DNA of 64,000 nt from Desmodus rotundus (Eukaryota > Chordata > Mammalia > Chiroptera > Phyllostomidae). Position numbers and translations under genes: made by a program. Below are positions 50,670-61,611 of the stretch, one piece after another. The DNA lies in assembly GCF_022682495.2 (NCBI RefSeq), contig NC_071392.1, forward strand, positions 57,747,459 through 57,811,458. The letters run 5' to 3'. The number at the start of each line of letters is the position of its first letter. The first letter of the stretch is position 1. The notes under the pieces are model-generated. The model saw only the letters and a list, made by a program, of their open reading frames with translations, was not told the DNA's origin and ran no database searches.

Positions 50670-50945
50670 TTTCTTAGTCATTTTGGGCTTGCTATAGCAT
50701 AATACTACCAACTGGGTGACTTATAAACAGCAGAAACTTAACGGCTCCCAGTCTGGAGACTGGAAGTCCAAAATCACAGTGCTACCATAATTAGAGTGAG
50801 CACCATCATTCAAGTTGCAAACTTCTCATATTCTCACATGGAAGAAGAAACCAGGGCACTGATCTCATACATGAGGGCTCTGCCCTCAAGATCTAATCAC
50901 ACCCTAAAGGTTCTACCTCTTAACACTCTTACATTGAACTTAAGG
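50670..50945 (+). repeat. Ancient interspersed repeat, family not named
   Basis: TTAGTCATTTTGGGCTTGCT, AACTGGGTGACTTATAAACA, CAGTCTGGAGACTGGAAGTC, CATGAGGGCTCTGCCCTCA and GATCTAATCACACCCTAAAG follow the order of a very common old mammalian repeat. I recognise the pattern but cannot assign the family with confidence. Confidence 0.5.
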
Positions 50946-51707
50946 ATTCCAACATACAAATGAAAGAAAAAAATTAAATAATTTAAAACTTGATTCCTAA
51001 GTATCCCAGATTTATACTGCATCACTTCAAGAATTTTTTTTAATCTTTGAAACATGCATGCAATGGAATCAATCTTGGCTATGGTGTTTATAATATTCAA
51101 ATATTTGAATGTCACAGAAGCCAATTATAACATTCATTTGATCAAAATAAATGCTATTTATCTATAGATATTGAAATAATTTGCCATGTTGGAGTTGGAA
51201 ATTGTAAAAAAGGGTCAGAATGCATGAACTGTAATTAAACAGAAATTTAGGCCTATGCTGAAACCAACCTGGGAGACTCTCATGTGTTCTGGAGGTCAGA
51301 ATTTCTTTATGCCCAGCGTGCCTAATACATTTTTTATCAGGCACTTTTCTCAAGAGATATTCCTCATTCTTATTTTTTTCTATGACTTCCAAAATGCTGT
51401 GGGCCCACAAAAGTCTTTCAGGAGCTCTCCTTGCCCAGCTCCACTCCTGACTATCATAGCTAATCAAGGAACTACCTTTGTTTTGCTCCATAGGTACTGT
51501 CCCTGTGTGTATCTGAAGAGAGGTGATTCCTTGTAGAGTGTCATGGGAACCTACGATACAAACTTAAAATACCATAAAATACACTGGACACTAATTAAGA
51601 CATTGCTGTTCAGCCACATTGGAAAAGAAAAAGAGGGTCAGAAAAGGATTCATCCCTTATTTATGTGTTAGTGTGTAACTCTTGTTTTCTATCCTACATT
51701 ATTCTAG
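50946..51707 (+). other. Intron 3' end before the 51708 exon
   Basis: Single-copy intron DNA ending in a T/C-rich acceptor (CTTGTTTTCTATCC... ATTCTAG). No repeat or RNA gene recognised. Confidence 0.5.
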
Positions 51708-51791
51708 GGAGAAAATTCATTACATTCGGACTGAGGGTAATCATGGGCTTGAAAAGTTGTCCTGTGATGCAGATCTAGTTATTTTGCTGAG
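51708..51791 (+). CDS. HECW1/HECW2: HECW-type E3 ubiquitin ligase, internal exon (third in window)
   Basis: Acceptor TTCTAG precedes 51708, and donor GTAAGA follows 51791. The 84-nt exon enters at phase 2, completing Arg with its first G, and leaves at phase 2. It encodes EKIHYIRTEGNHGLEKL then SCDADLVILL, continuing the conserved helical region N-terminal to the HECT domain. It is separated from the previous exon by 27.6 kb of mostly L1 and from the next by 1.38 kb. No disruption. The last two bases AG join the T at 53170 to give Ser. Confidence 0.93.
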
Positions 51792-51988
51792 GTAAGAGGT
51801 TAAGCCTGAAGCAATTCTGCAAAAAGCATCTGAAAAAGTTGCCCTAGGCAGTTCTTTCACGACAGCCATGACAGAAACACTCACCATTTGTTCTACAGGT
51901 TTCTAGTGGCTATGACTGGAGTAGGGCTCCCACCTGCTATCTATTACCTTCGTTACATTTACAGTTCAGGTAACAAGAGCTAAATATA

Positions 51989-52722
51989 TGAGATTTGTCC
52001 AGAAAGTATCTAGCCATGTACAATGAAAAATAGAGACATTTATTAAAGAAGTTTCAAGATACAATAAACATTGTACATAGGATAATGACACCTCAGTCCC
52101 CTTCAAAGTAGGCACCTTGGAATCTCACACAGTTCTCCCAGCATCTCTTCCACTGTTCAAAACTCTCTGCAAAATCCTTTGTTGGAATCACCATCAGCTG
52201 CCCTGTCATACTTTCCTGAATCTCATTAACGGTCTGAAATCTCTTTCCTTTCAAAGGTGATTTTAGTTTTGTGAAAAGCCATAACTCTTTGTTGATGGCA
52301 GCCTGTACACATTGAACATTCTCAGGTGTTCTTCTTATTGCATACCTTCCAGAATGTGGATCACTTTCAACAGATTCTTGACCAGCTTTGAAGTGTTTGT
52401 GCCACACTTTTTTGGTGCTTCACTCATTGCATCATCCCTAAAATCCTCCTGAATTATATGAATAGTTTTCAAAGATGAACAATCTTAATGCAATATTTGA
52501 TATAGATTTGTTGCTCTTCTAAGTCATTTTGAATATGACATCCACACAATACACATGCTCTCTCAATAGTGTCCACTGCCCCCACTGACTAGTACAGTGA
52601 AGTCATCATTGTTCATGCCTGCACATTCCGTTCCACTTTCTTTGGCCACCAGATTACATCGACACTGTGCAAATGGTTCTTATTAAATTATCAATGGCTG
52701 GACTCTTTATGGAGAGGCCTCA
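51989..52722 (-). mobile_element. Mariner DNA transposon, internally deleted, with TIRs and TA duplication
   Basis: A 734-bp element flanked by TA at 51987-51988 and 52723-52724. Terminal inverted repeats: TGAGATTTGTCCAGAAAGTA at the left, and the reverse complement of the right end reads TGAGGCCTCTCCATAAAGAG, with AGCCAT following in both. The minus strand carries transposase remnants. Full-length mammalian mariners of this kind are about 1.3 kb, so close to half is missing from the middle. It sits in the 1.38-kb HECW intron. It cannot code for an active enzyme but keeps both ends, like a MITE. Confidence 0.9.
52093..52620 (-). pseudogene. Mariner transposase remnant: N-terminal DNA-binding part joined to C-terminal tail
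   Basis: The readable frame 52407-52093 (104 codons) begins with WHKHFKAGQESVESDPHSGR, from the helix-turn-helix DNA-binding region. At about codon 41 (near 52285) it jumps to LWLFTKLKSPLKGKRFQTV and ends FEQWKRCWENCVRFQGAYF-EGD, the C-terminus of the transposase. The DD34D catalytic core that normally lies between is absent. Upstream, 52408-52620 contains a frameshifted N-terminal part. It keeps DNA-binding sequence without catalysis, but no complete protein is expected. Confidence 0.88.
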
Positions 52723-52824
52723 TAGTACCTGATGGAGACATTGTTGTAAGATTAATTAGCATTTTAAGTAACACTGAGAAATAAATAACACAGAATTTGC
52801 ATGTAGAGATGTGCCTATCATTTT

Positions 52825-53033
52825 CGTTAAAGATTTTTTAAAATTTATTTTTAGAGAGGGGAAGGGAAGGAGAAAGAGAGGGAGAGAAACATCAATGTGT
52901 GGTTGCCTCTCACATGCCCCTTACTGGGGACCTAGTCTGTAACTCAGGCATGTGCCCTGACTGAGAATCAAACCAGCAACCCTTTGGTTCACATGCCTGT
53001 GCTCAATTCACTGAGCTACACCAGCAAGGGTGG
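52825..53033 (-). mobile_element. VES-type tRNA-derived SINE, antisense
   Basis: Read on the minus strand it starts CCTTGCTGGTGTAGCTCAGT (A-box-like TAGCTCAGTGAA), has a B-box-like GGTTTGATTCTC, then GGGGACCTAG-complement and GAGAGGCAACCACACATTG regions, and ends in AT-rich sequence. This layout is the VES SINE of microbats. ATGTGCCTATCATTTT (52809-52824) and AATGTGTCTATCTTTT (53034-53049) are an imperfect target-site duplication. It is the best lineage marker in the window. Confidence 0.88.
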
Positions 53034-53169
53034 AATGTGTCTATCTTTTTAATACTACATCTGAATGTATTTTTTTTTCCTTTGTGAGAAGTGTAACTGC
53101 TGTTAATTACCCCAACTCTTGATCATTCTTATGGAGAGAACTATTTTTAATATTTTTTAAATTTTGCAG

Positions 53170-53279
53170 TCTGTTTGAAGAAGAGATTATGTCCTATATT
53201 CCTCTGCAAGCTGCCTTCCACCCTGGGTATAGCTTCTCTCCCCGCTGTTCACCCTGTTCCTCACCTCAGAACTCCCCAG
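53170..53279 (+). CDS. HECW1/HECW2: HECW-type E3 ubiquitin ligase, internal exon (fourth in window)
   Basis: Acceptor TTTTGCAG precedes 53170, and donor GTAACT follows 53279. The 110-nt exon enters at phase 2 and leaves at phase 1. It encodes [19 protein letters not shown] then [17 protein letters not shown], the end of the helical region and a Ser/Pro/Cys-rich linker leading to the HECT domain, whose exons must lie beyond the window. The phases of all four exons agree, so a single spliced frame of about 132 codons is supported. No stop or indel is seen. Confidence 0.93.
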
Positions 53280-55220
53280 GTAACTTGAGAATCTGGCAGT
53301 ACATCTCCTGTAAGTGGTCATCTGTGTTTTTACCAGATGAAGGTGGAAAAGGGACAATTGCATGCTTGTCCTTCCTCCCTGCCACCTGTTTTTGTAATTC
53401 CCTAAGACTTGTATGCATTTTACATTTTTAAATGGTTTGAACATTTTTATAAAATTAATATTGCATGCCATTTATTGATTATATGACATTCAAATTTCAG
53501 TGTCTATAAACAAAGTTTTAGTGGAACCCAGCCATAGATGTTTATTTAAGTATTTTCTTATGGCAACTATCATACTACAATAGCAGGGTTGAGTAGTAGC
53601 AACAGAGACAATATGGCTCCCAAATCTAAATTTATTATCTGTACCCCTTACAGAAGTGTGCCACACCTCTGCTCTAAATTGCTATTATATTCCAAATGCA
53701 TTCTATAAGAATTTAAAAGGAAAGAGTCCTTTCTGAAATGTTCACCCTATGACTCATATTATTGGATACCAATTTCAGCACCTTTTGTTAAGTTGTAAAG
53801 AAGTTACCAGATTATATGATTAGTAGAGACCACCATATGTCCCCAGGAAGATACCAAAGTTTTCTTTCATGATGTGAAATGGTTCCCCTAAAGTTTGCTT
53901 TATGAATTAGAATGAATTTTTTCATGATACAAAATTCTTTGTAGATATTTTTAATTCCAAATGTGGAAATATATATTAAACTCTTTATTGAAAAAGAAGA
54001 TATTATTTTCTGGGTTCATCAAGACAATTAACTTAGGTCAAACCCATACCCCCAAATAGGACCAGATATTGGAAACATTTCCCCCATTTGTTTGGTTTGC
54101 ATTATCACATTATTGCATGTCTCTATGGAAACCTGTTTCTTTAAAAGGAAGTTATTTAGAAAAAATCTGGTAATATGTTATCTCACAACCTGAAGAATCA
54201 GAGTCCAGGTTTGGCTTTTGAAGTCAGTGAGGAAATTCAAAAGACACACGAAATTTTGCCAAGTGCTTTATCCCTCAAATGGGGTGTTTCAGCATCACTC
54301 AATACTGCCCTAGGTCTCTAAAATTAGACTATTTTTTAGTTTGTCTCCTCCAAGTCATGTCATTCAGAACTGTCTCATAGACGTAGTTCTGTTAATTGTT
54401 AAATTTGCTTTTTAAATCAGTATCTCCCTGATGTCACATCTTCCAAACAAGTTCACGATGGCATTGATAAGGAAACACCTAATGCATGCTGCTTGTGACA
54501 TATAAGGTAATAGAGATGCCATGACCTAGGAAAAGGTGGACCAAGAGCTTTGTCAGAGCCAGCATTAGCACAATCATTTCCAGTGTGCACAGGGTGACTT
54601 ACTTTAGAGGAGCAGGATCTGTTGGTCTACATGATGATCGGCCACTTTGTTGTAGAGATTGTCCAAGTCTTATAACCTCTCTACTCTTTGGTCCAAACTT
54701 TTGGTAATAGAATATGACTTTAATATCATTACATGTGAGAGATTTCATATTGGAAATGGAAAAATAAAAGAAAGTTATTTGCTAAAGAGGACTTATTTGG
54801 ATATCTTTTATAAAAGGAATCAACTTTCCTGTTAGAGATATTATTAATGCCATGAATCCAGGCACTCATCCAGTTCATTTTGTTGAAGTACTTAATTGTT
54901 TTTATTCTCCTAGCTTTGGCCTTGGCACTTTAGATTATCTAATTCAAATATAGTGACATTAAATTTTACAATTCCTATTTTCCAGACTTTTATGAAATTT
55001 ACCTGCATGCAACAGACATAATGAAATATAGACATTTATGCCAAAGTAGTTTGTAACACACATAGTACTGACCATGGTGATAGTGGTAATAACAGTAGTA
55101 TTAAAAGTCATATTATAAAATACACTGTAATCTGCTAGACAGAAAATTATATTTGCACCTACTAACTTGTATTCTAATTCTAACTATATTCTGAACTCTG
55201 GCATTTACCAAAAACACTTC
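53280..55220. other. Intron sequence without recognised features
   Basis: Nearly 2 kb of AT-rich intron immediately after the 53170 exon. No exon with splice sites, RNA gene, or nameable repeat was found. Confidence 0.5.
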
Positions 55221-55224
55221 AAGT

Positions 55225-55605
55225 GATGAATACTGGCTCCCTCATTCCTCTCGTGCTACAAGATCCAAAGATGGGGCTTGTCCCCTCTGTGTTTCCTTGC
55301 TTATACCATTCAGCTGTATCCCCTCTCCTAGTAACTGTCATCTATCAAACTTTTTCTCACTTTCTCACTGTCAAAGACTGTAGCACCTGTCTCATATTTC
55401 TCTCTCCTTACCAAGTTTTTCTACCATCCTAGATGATTTCAATATCCACAAGGACACCTATTTAGTTCCCTGGCTCCTAGTTTCTGAACTTCCTTGTTGG
55501 CAGTGAACTTCTCTTCCTCCACCTCAACCACTTCTCACAGTCATCTTCCTGACATTATCATCTCTAAAATTACTTATCCAAGCATACTACTCCCATCCAA
55601 CATGT
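55225..55605 (+). mobile_element. LINE-2 fragment, endonuclease region
   Basis: The stretch CTACCATCCTAGATGATTTC AATATCCACAAGG corresponds to the L2 endonuclease motif (DDFNIH, from GDFNIH). It is followed by TTAGTTCCCTGGCTCCTAGT, CTTCCTCCACCTCAACCAC and GACATTATCATCTCTAAAAT in the order expected for L2. Diverged and inactive. Confidence 0.7.
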
Positions 55606-55641
55606 TTATTCTTTCTTTCTCTTTCTCTCTTCTTTCTTTCT

Positions 55642-55720
<79 letters not shown>

Positions 55721-55811
55721 CTTTCTTTCTTTCTTCTTTTTCTTTCTTCCTCCTTCCCTCCCTCCCTCCCTCCCTCCCTCCCTCCCTTCCCTCCTTCCTT
55801 CCTTCCTCCCT

Positions 55812-55879
<68 letters not shown>
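55606..55879. repeat. Long polypyrimidine simple repeat: (TTTC)n, (CCCT)n/(CCTT)n, (CT)n
   Basis: About 270 bases contain only T and C, in three blocks: TTTC units to about 55750, CCCT/CCTT units to about 55820, and a pure CT run to about 55878. It adjoins the 3' end of an antisense L1, so it probably grew from that element's tail. Open frames across it are artefacts of composition. Confidence 0.95.
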
Positions 55880-55882
<3 letters not shown>

Positions 55883-57476
55883 ATTTCTTCTTGTTCAAGT
55901 ACAGTTGTCTCAATTTTCCCACAACCACTTTCCACTGCCCAACCCACCCTCAATTCTTCTTCCCTTTGGCTTTGTCAATGGGTCCTGAATACATGTTCTG
56001 TAATGATCCTTCCCATTATTCCCTGCCATCCACCCCTCTGGTTACTGTCAATTCTATATTTCAAAATCTCTGGTTATACTTTGCTTGCTTGTTTCTTTTT
56101 GTTGATAGGTTCCACTTATAGGTGAGATCGGATGGTATTTGTATTTCACTATCTGGCTTATTTCACTTAGATTAATGCTATCCAGAACTATCCATGTAGC
56201 CATGATGGGTAGGAGCTCCTCCTTTCTTTCTGCTATGTAGTATTCCATTGTGTAAATGTACAACAGTGTTTTGATCCATTCGTTTACTGATGGGCACTTA
56301 GGATGCTTCCAGCACTTGGTTATTGTAAGTTGTGCTGCTATGAACATTGGGGTGCATAGGTTCTTTTGAATTAATGTTTCTGGATTCTTAGTGTATAATG
56401 CCAGCAGTGGAATTGCTGGGCCAAAAGGCAGTCCCATTTTTAGCTTTTTGAGGAAACTCCATACTGTTTTGCACAGTGATTGTACCAGTGTGCATTCCCA
56501 CCAACAATGTATTAGGGTCTCCTTTTCTCCACAGCCTCACCAGAACTTACTGTGTGTTAATTTGTTTATGATGGCCATTCTGACTTGTGTGAAGTGTTAT
56601 CTCATTGTGATTTTAATTTGTATCTCTCCGATGACTAGTGATGCTGAGCATCCTTTCATAGGTGTCTGGTACCTCTATATGTCCTCCTTGGAGAAGTGTC
56701 TGTTCAGTTATGTTGCCCATTTTTTTAATTGGATTGTTTGTCTTCCTGGTCTGGGATTGTGTGAGTCCTTTATATATTTGGATATCAAACCTTGTCCAAG
56801 TTATCATATGCAAATATATTTTCCACACATTTGGTTCCATTTTCATTATGTTGATTTATATAGCTGTGCATTTTTTTTTATTTATTTTTATGAAGTCCCA
56901 TTTGTTTATACTTTCCTTTGTGTCCCTTGCTCTAGGGGATGTACCAGTGAAAATATTGCTGCATGGAATATCTGATATTTTCCTGACTATGCTCTCCTAT
57001 AGGATTTTTATGGTGTCATGACTTTATTTAAGTCTTTTAGCCATTGTGAGGTTATTTTTGTATATAGTGTAAGTTGGTGGTTGGGTTTCAGTTTTTTACA
57101 TGTAGCCATCTGGGTTGCCCAACACGATTTATTGAAGAGACTATTTTTACTCCACTTCATGTTTCTGCCCCCTTTGCCAAATATTAATTGACCATACAGG
57201 CATGGGTTTATTTCTGGGCTTCCTATTCAGTTCCATTGATCTATGTGTTTGTTCTTATGTCAGTAGAAGATGTTTTGATTACAGTGGTCTCATAATATAA
57301 TTTGATGTCAGATACTGTGATCCCTCCTACTCTATTCTTTCTCAAAATTTCTGCTGCTATTTGGGGTTGTTTATGGTTCCATACCAATTTTTGAAATGTT
57401 AGTTCTAGGTCTGTGAAATATTTCATTGGCATTTTAACAGGAATTGCATTGAATCTATAAATTGCTTCAGGTAGAT

Positions 57477-57770
57477 GGATATAATTTTAACTTTTATATT
57501 GCTGTTCAAGTACAGTTGTCTCCATTTTTCCCCCACCACTCCTGTCCACGCCAGCCATCCCTACTTCCCACCCTTGATTGTACCCCCCTTTGGTTTTGTC
57601 CATGTGTACTTTATACATGTTCCTGAAAACCCTTCCCTCCTTTTTCCATCATCTCCTTCCATGTCCCCTCTGCTTGCTGTCAGTTTATTCTTAATTTCAA
57701 TGTCTCTGATTGCTTGTTTTGGGTTTTTTTGTTGTTGTTGATTAGGTTTCACTTATAGGTGAGATCATAT
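57477..57770 (-). mobile_element. LINE-1 3'-end insertion, antisense, inside the old L1
   Basis: The old ORF2 breaks near TTGCTTCAGGTAGATGGATA and resumes at TATGGACATTATAATGATGT. Between them is a backwards L1 3' end (TTGCTGTTCAAGTACAGTTG to CACTTATAGGTGAGATCATA). ATGGATATAAT and ATGGACATTATAAT are a degraded target-site duplication. Confidence 0.78.
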
Positions 57771-60700
57771 GGTATTATGGACATTATAATGATGTTAATT
57801 TCTCCAATCCATGAACACAGTATATGCTTCCATTTATTTGTGTCTTCCTTAATTTCTTTCCTTAGTGTTGTGTAGTTTTATGAGTACAGGTCTTTTACCT
57901 CCTTGGTTTGGTTTATTCCTAGGTACTTTTTCTTGTTTCTAGAGCAAATGGGACTTTTCCCTGATTTCTGTTTCTGATTTTTCATTGTAGATATATAAAA
58001 ATGCCATTGATTTCTGAGTATTGACTTTATATCCTACTCTTTTGTCAAATTCTTATTAGGTTGAGTAGTTTTTTGATGGAGTCTATAGGTTTTCCTATGT
58101 GAACTATCATTTCATCTGCCAAGAATGACAGGTTTAATTCCTCCTTTCCAATCTGGATGCCTTCTATTTCTGTATCTTCTCTGCTCATGGTAGCTAGGAA
58201 TAGCAATACTATTTTGTATAGATTTGGAAAAAGGGAACACTTATATCTTGTTCCCAATCTTTTAGGAAAGTGTTCCTTTTTTTCCCGTTGAGTATGATGT
58301 TGGCTGTAGGTTTCTTGTATATGGCCTTTATCATGTTGAGGTATGCTTCCTCTATTCCCACTTCAAGTATTTTTATCAAAATGGGGGCTGTGTCTTATCA
58401 AATACCTTTTCCCACATCTGTTTACATGATCATTTGATTTTTGCCTTTCCTTTTGTTTATGTGATATATTATGTTTATTGATTTGCAAAGTTTACACCAT
58501 CCTTGAATGCCTGGGATGGATCCCACTTGGTCATTGTGTATGATCTTTTTAATGTATTGCTGGATGCTGTCTGCCAATATTTTGTTGAGGGCTTTAACAT
58601 CTGTGTCCATCATTGATGTTGGCCTATAGTTTTCTTACTTTGTTGTGTCCTTATATGGCTTTGGGTTAAGAATTATGCTGGCTTCATGAAAAGATTTTGG
58701 AAGGCTTTCCTCTCCTTGGATTTTTTTTTGGAATAATCTGAGAAGTATAGGCATTATCTCTTCCTTAAATGTTTTGTAAAGATTTCCTGTGAAACTGTAC
58801 AGTCCATGGCTTTTGTGTGCCAGGAATTTTTCTATTTACTGCCTCAATTTCATCTGCTCTTATTGGTCTGTACAGGCTTTCTGCTTCTTCATTCAGTTTT
58901 GGAAAATTATATATTTTTTAAAAATTCGTTCATTTCACCTAGGTTTTCAAATTTCTTGGCATATAGTTCTCACAGTAATTTCTTACAATTCTTTGATTTC
59001 TGTGGTATCAGTTGTAATCTCTCCCCTTTCATTTATGATTTTTTTGTGGGTCTTTTCCCTATTTTCTTGATGGGTCTAGGTATAGGCTTGTTGATTTTGT
59101 TTATCTTTTCAAAGAACCAGCTCATGAATTTACTGATCTTTTGAATTTTCTTTTAGTCTCTGTGTCATTTAATTCTGCTCTGATCGTAGTTATTTTTCTT
59201 TTGACCCACTCTGCACTTTGTTTTTGTTCATCCTGTTCTTATTAAGTTGTTTATTTGAAATGTTTCTTTCTTTTTTCTTTGTTAAGTAGGCCTGTATTTC
59301 TTTGAACTTCCCTCTAAGAACTGCCTTTGCTGTATCCCATAAGTGTTGGATTGTTATGAGTTCATTTTCATTTGTTTCCAAAACCTTTTTTGATTTCTTC
59401 CTTGATTTCATTCTTAACCCATTCATTGTGTAACATCACGCTATTCAATCTCCATGAATTTGATTGTTTTTGAGTTTTTTCCTTGAAATTGGTTTCTAGT
59501 TTCAAGCCCTTGTGGTCTGAAGAAATGGTTGATATGATTTCAATTTTCTTGAATTTGTTGAGACTTGTTTTCTCTCTTATGATGTGGTCTATCTTTGAAA
59601 ATGTTCCATGGGCATTTGAAAATAATGTCCATTTTGGTTCTCTGGGATGAAAGTTTCTATATATATGTCAGCTGAGTCCACTTGAAATGATGTGTCATTC
59701 TGTTTCACAATATCCTTGTTGATATTTTGTTTGGAAGATCTATCCATTTTTGACAGTGCTGTTTTAAAATCCCCTAGGATAATTTTGTTGTCTATATCTT
59801 TCTTGAAGTCCTCCAATATTTTTCTTACATATTTGGGTGCTCCTATTGTTGGGTGCATATATGTTTACAATATTTAAGTCTTCTTGATTGATTCTTCCTT
59901 TGAGTATTATAAAGTGTCCTTTTGGGTCTCTTTTATGGCCTTTGCTTTGAAGTCTACTTTGTGCGATATAAGTGTTGCTACTCCAGCTTTTTTTTTTTTC
60001 CTGTTCATTTGCTTGGCATATTTTTTTTTCCAACCCTTCATTTTCAGTCTGTGTAGGTCTTTTATTCCGAGGTGGGTCTATTGTAGGTAGTATATGTGTT
60101 GGTCATGTTTTCTCATCCATTCAGCTACCCTATGTCTTTGGATTGGAGCATTTAATCTATTAATATTTAAAGTTTTTATTGGCAGGTACTTATTCATTGC
60201 CATTTTATCCTCTTTGGACCTGTGTTCTTATCTCTCACTCTTTTTCTTCATCTGCCTAAAGCAGTCCCTTTAGCATATCATGCAATGCTGGTTTGGTGGA
60301 ATTTTATTCTTTTAGCCTTCTTCTATCTAGGAAGTTCCTTATTTTGCCTACCATTTATTTGAGAGCCTTGCTGGGTAGAGTGGTTTGGGTTGCAGGCTTT
60401 TGCTTTTAATCACTTGGAATAATTCTTGCCATTCCTTTTTGGCTTGTAGTGTTTTTGGTGAGAAGTCAGGTGCTAGCCTTATCACAGCTCTTTGTATGTT
60501 ACTTCCTGTTTCTCCCTTGTTGCCTTTAAGATTCTGTCTTTGTTTTTGAATTTTTCCATTTTAATTATGATGTGTCTTAGATTGGGCCTCTTTAGATTCC
60601 TCTTGATTGGGACTCTCTGTGCTTCCTGTACTTGTGTGGCTTTTTCTATCATCAAACTAGGGAAATTTTCCATCATTCCTTTTCAAACATGTTTTCTGTC

Positions 60701-61611
60701 CCTTGTTCTTCTTCTTGTGTTTCTGGTGTCCCTATTATACATATATTATTATGTTTCATATGTCCTTCAGTCCTCTTAGCCCCTTTCCTTCTTGTGAATC
60801 TCTTTTCCTTTTCTTGCTCTTTCTAATAGTTTTTTTCTACCTTGTCATCAGTTTGCTGATTCAGTCCTCTGCTTCCTCTAGCCTGCTTTTGATTCTTCTA
60901 ATGTGTTCTTCAGTTCAGAAATTGCATTCATTTCCTCTTGGCTCTAGTTGATTGTTTCTTTGCCCTTTTTCATGATGATAATTTTACAGTAAGTTCCTCA
61001 TAATTTCCCTATAGTTTTAGGTATTCTCACTGAGGTCATTAGCTTCCTTATAACCATTGTTTTGTACTCAATATCTGATAGTTGACATGCTCCTGTTTCA
61101 TTTAGCACTCTTTCTGAAGATTCCTATTTTTCCTTTTGATTAGGATTTGATTTTTTGTATTCCCATTACTTGTGAGAGTCTTCTTCTTTGCTTCTGCTTC
61201 TTAAATTGATATGTTTTGACTCCCTGAATTTCTGGTGTAACTCCTATGGTAGGACGCCTGTGATATTCAGTTGTGTGTCTTCTTGATCTCATGAACTTAA
61301 TGCTCTTGGGATGCCCTTTATGCCATTTATGTTGGCTCTCTGGATATAATTGGGCATTGCCTGTTGTTGGGTCATTCTTTGGTGGTTCCTTCCCTCCAGC
61401 TGGTTGATTAGGGTTCCCTACCCACCGCATCTTATATGCTGTTTTGCAGGTGCTCATAGAACAAAACACAAAGCCCAGGAAACAAACACAAACCCACAAA
61501 AATAAGTCTCCCATGCAGTCCCACTATCAACAGAGAATGAACCAGTATTTAAAAAGGTGTGAAAAGATTAAAACTGTTATAATAAAGGAGAGTGAATATG
61601 AGATGACCACT

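Noticed and set aside
52825..53033. tRNA gene suggested by A- and B-box-like motifs
   Set aside because: The cloverleaf is not maintained and the body is that of a SINE.
53189..53431. 80-codon + frame starting [10 protein letters not shown]
   Set aside because: Only its first part is real, as the 53170-53279 exon; past the GTAACT donor it reads intron.
55494..55988. Open frames of 164 (+) and 115 (-) codons over the CT-rich repeat
   Set aside because: They are monotonous translations of a simple repeat (FLSFFLS, RERERE) with no start context or family similarity.
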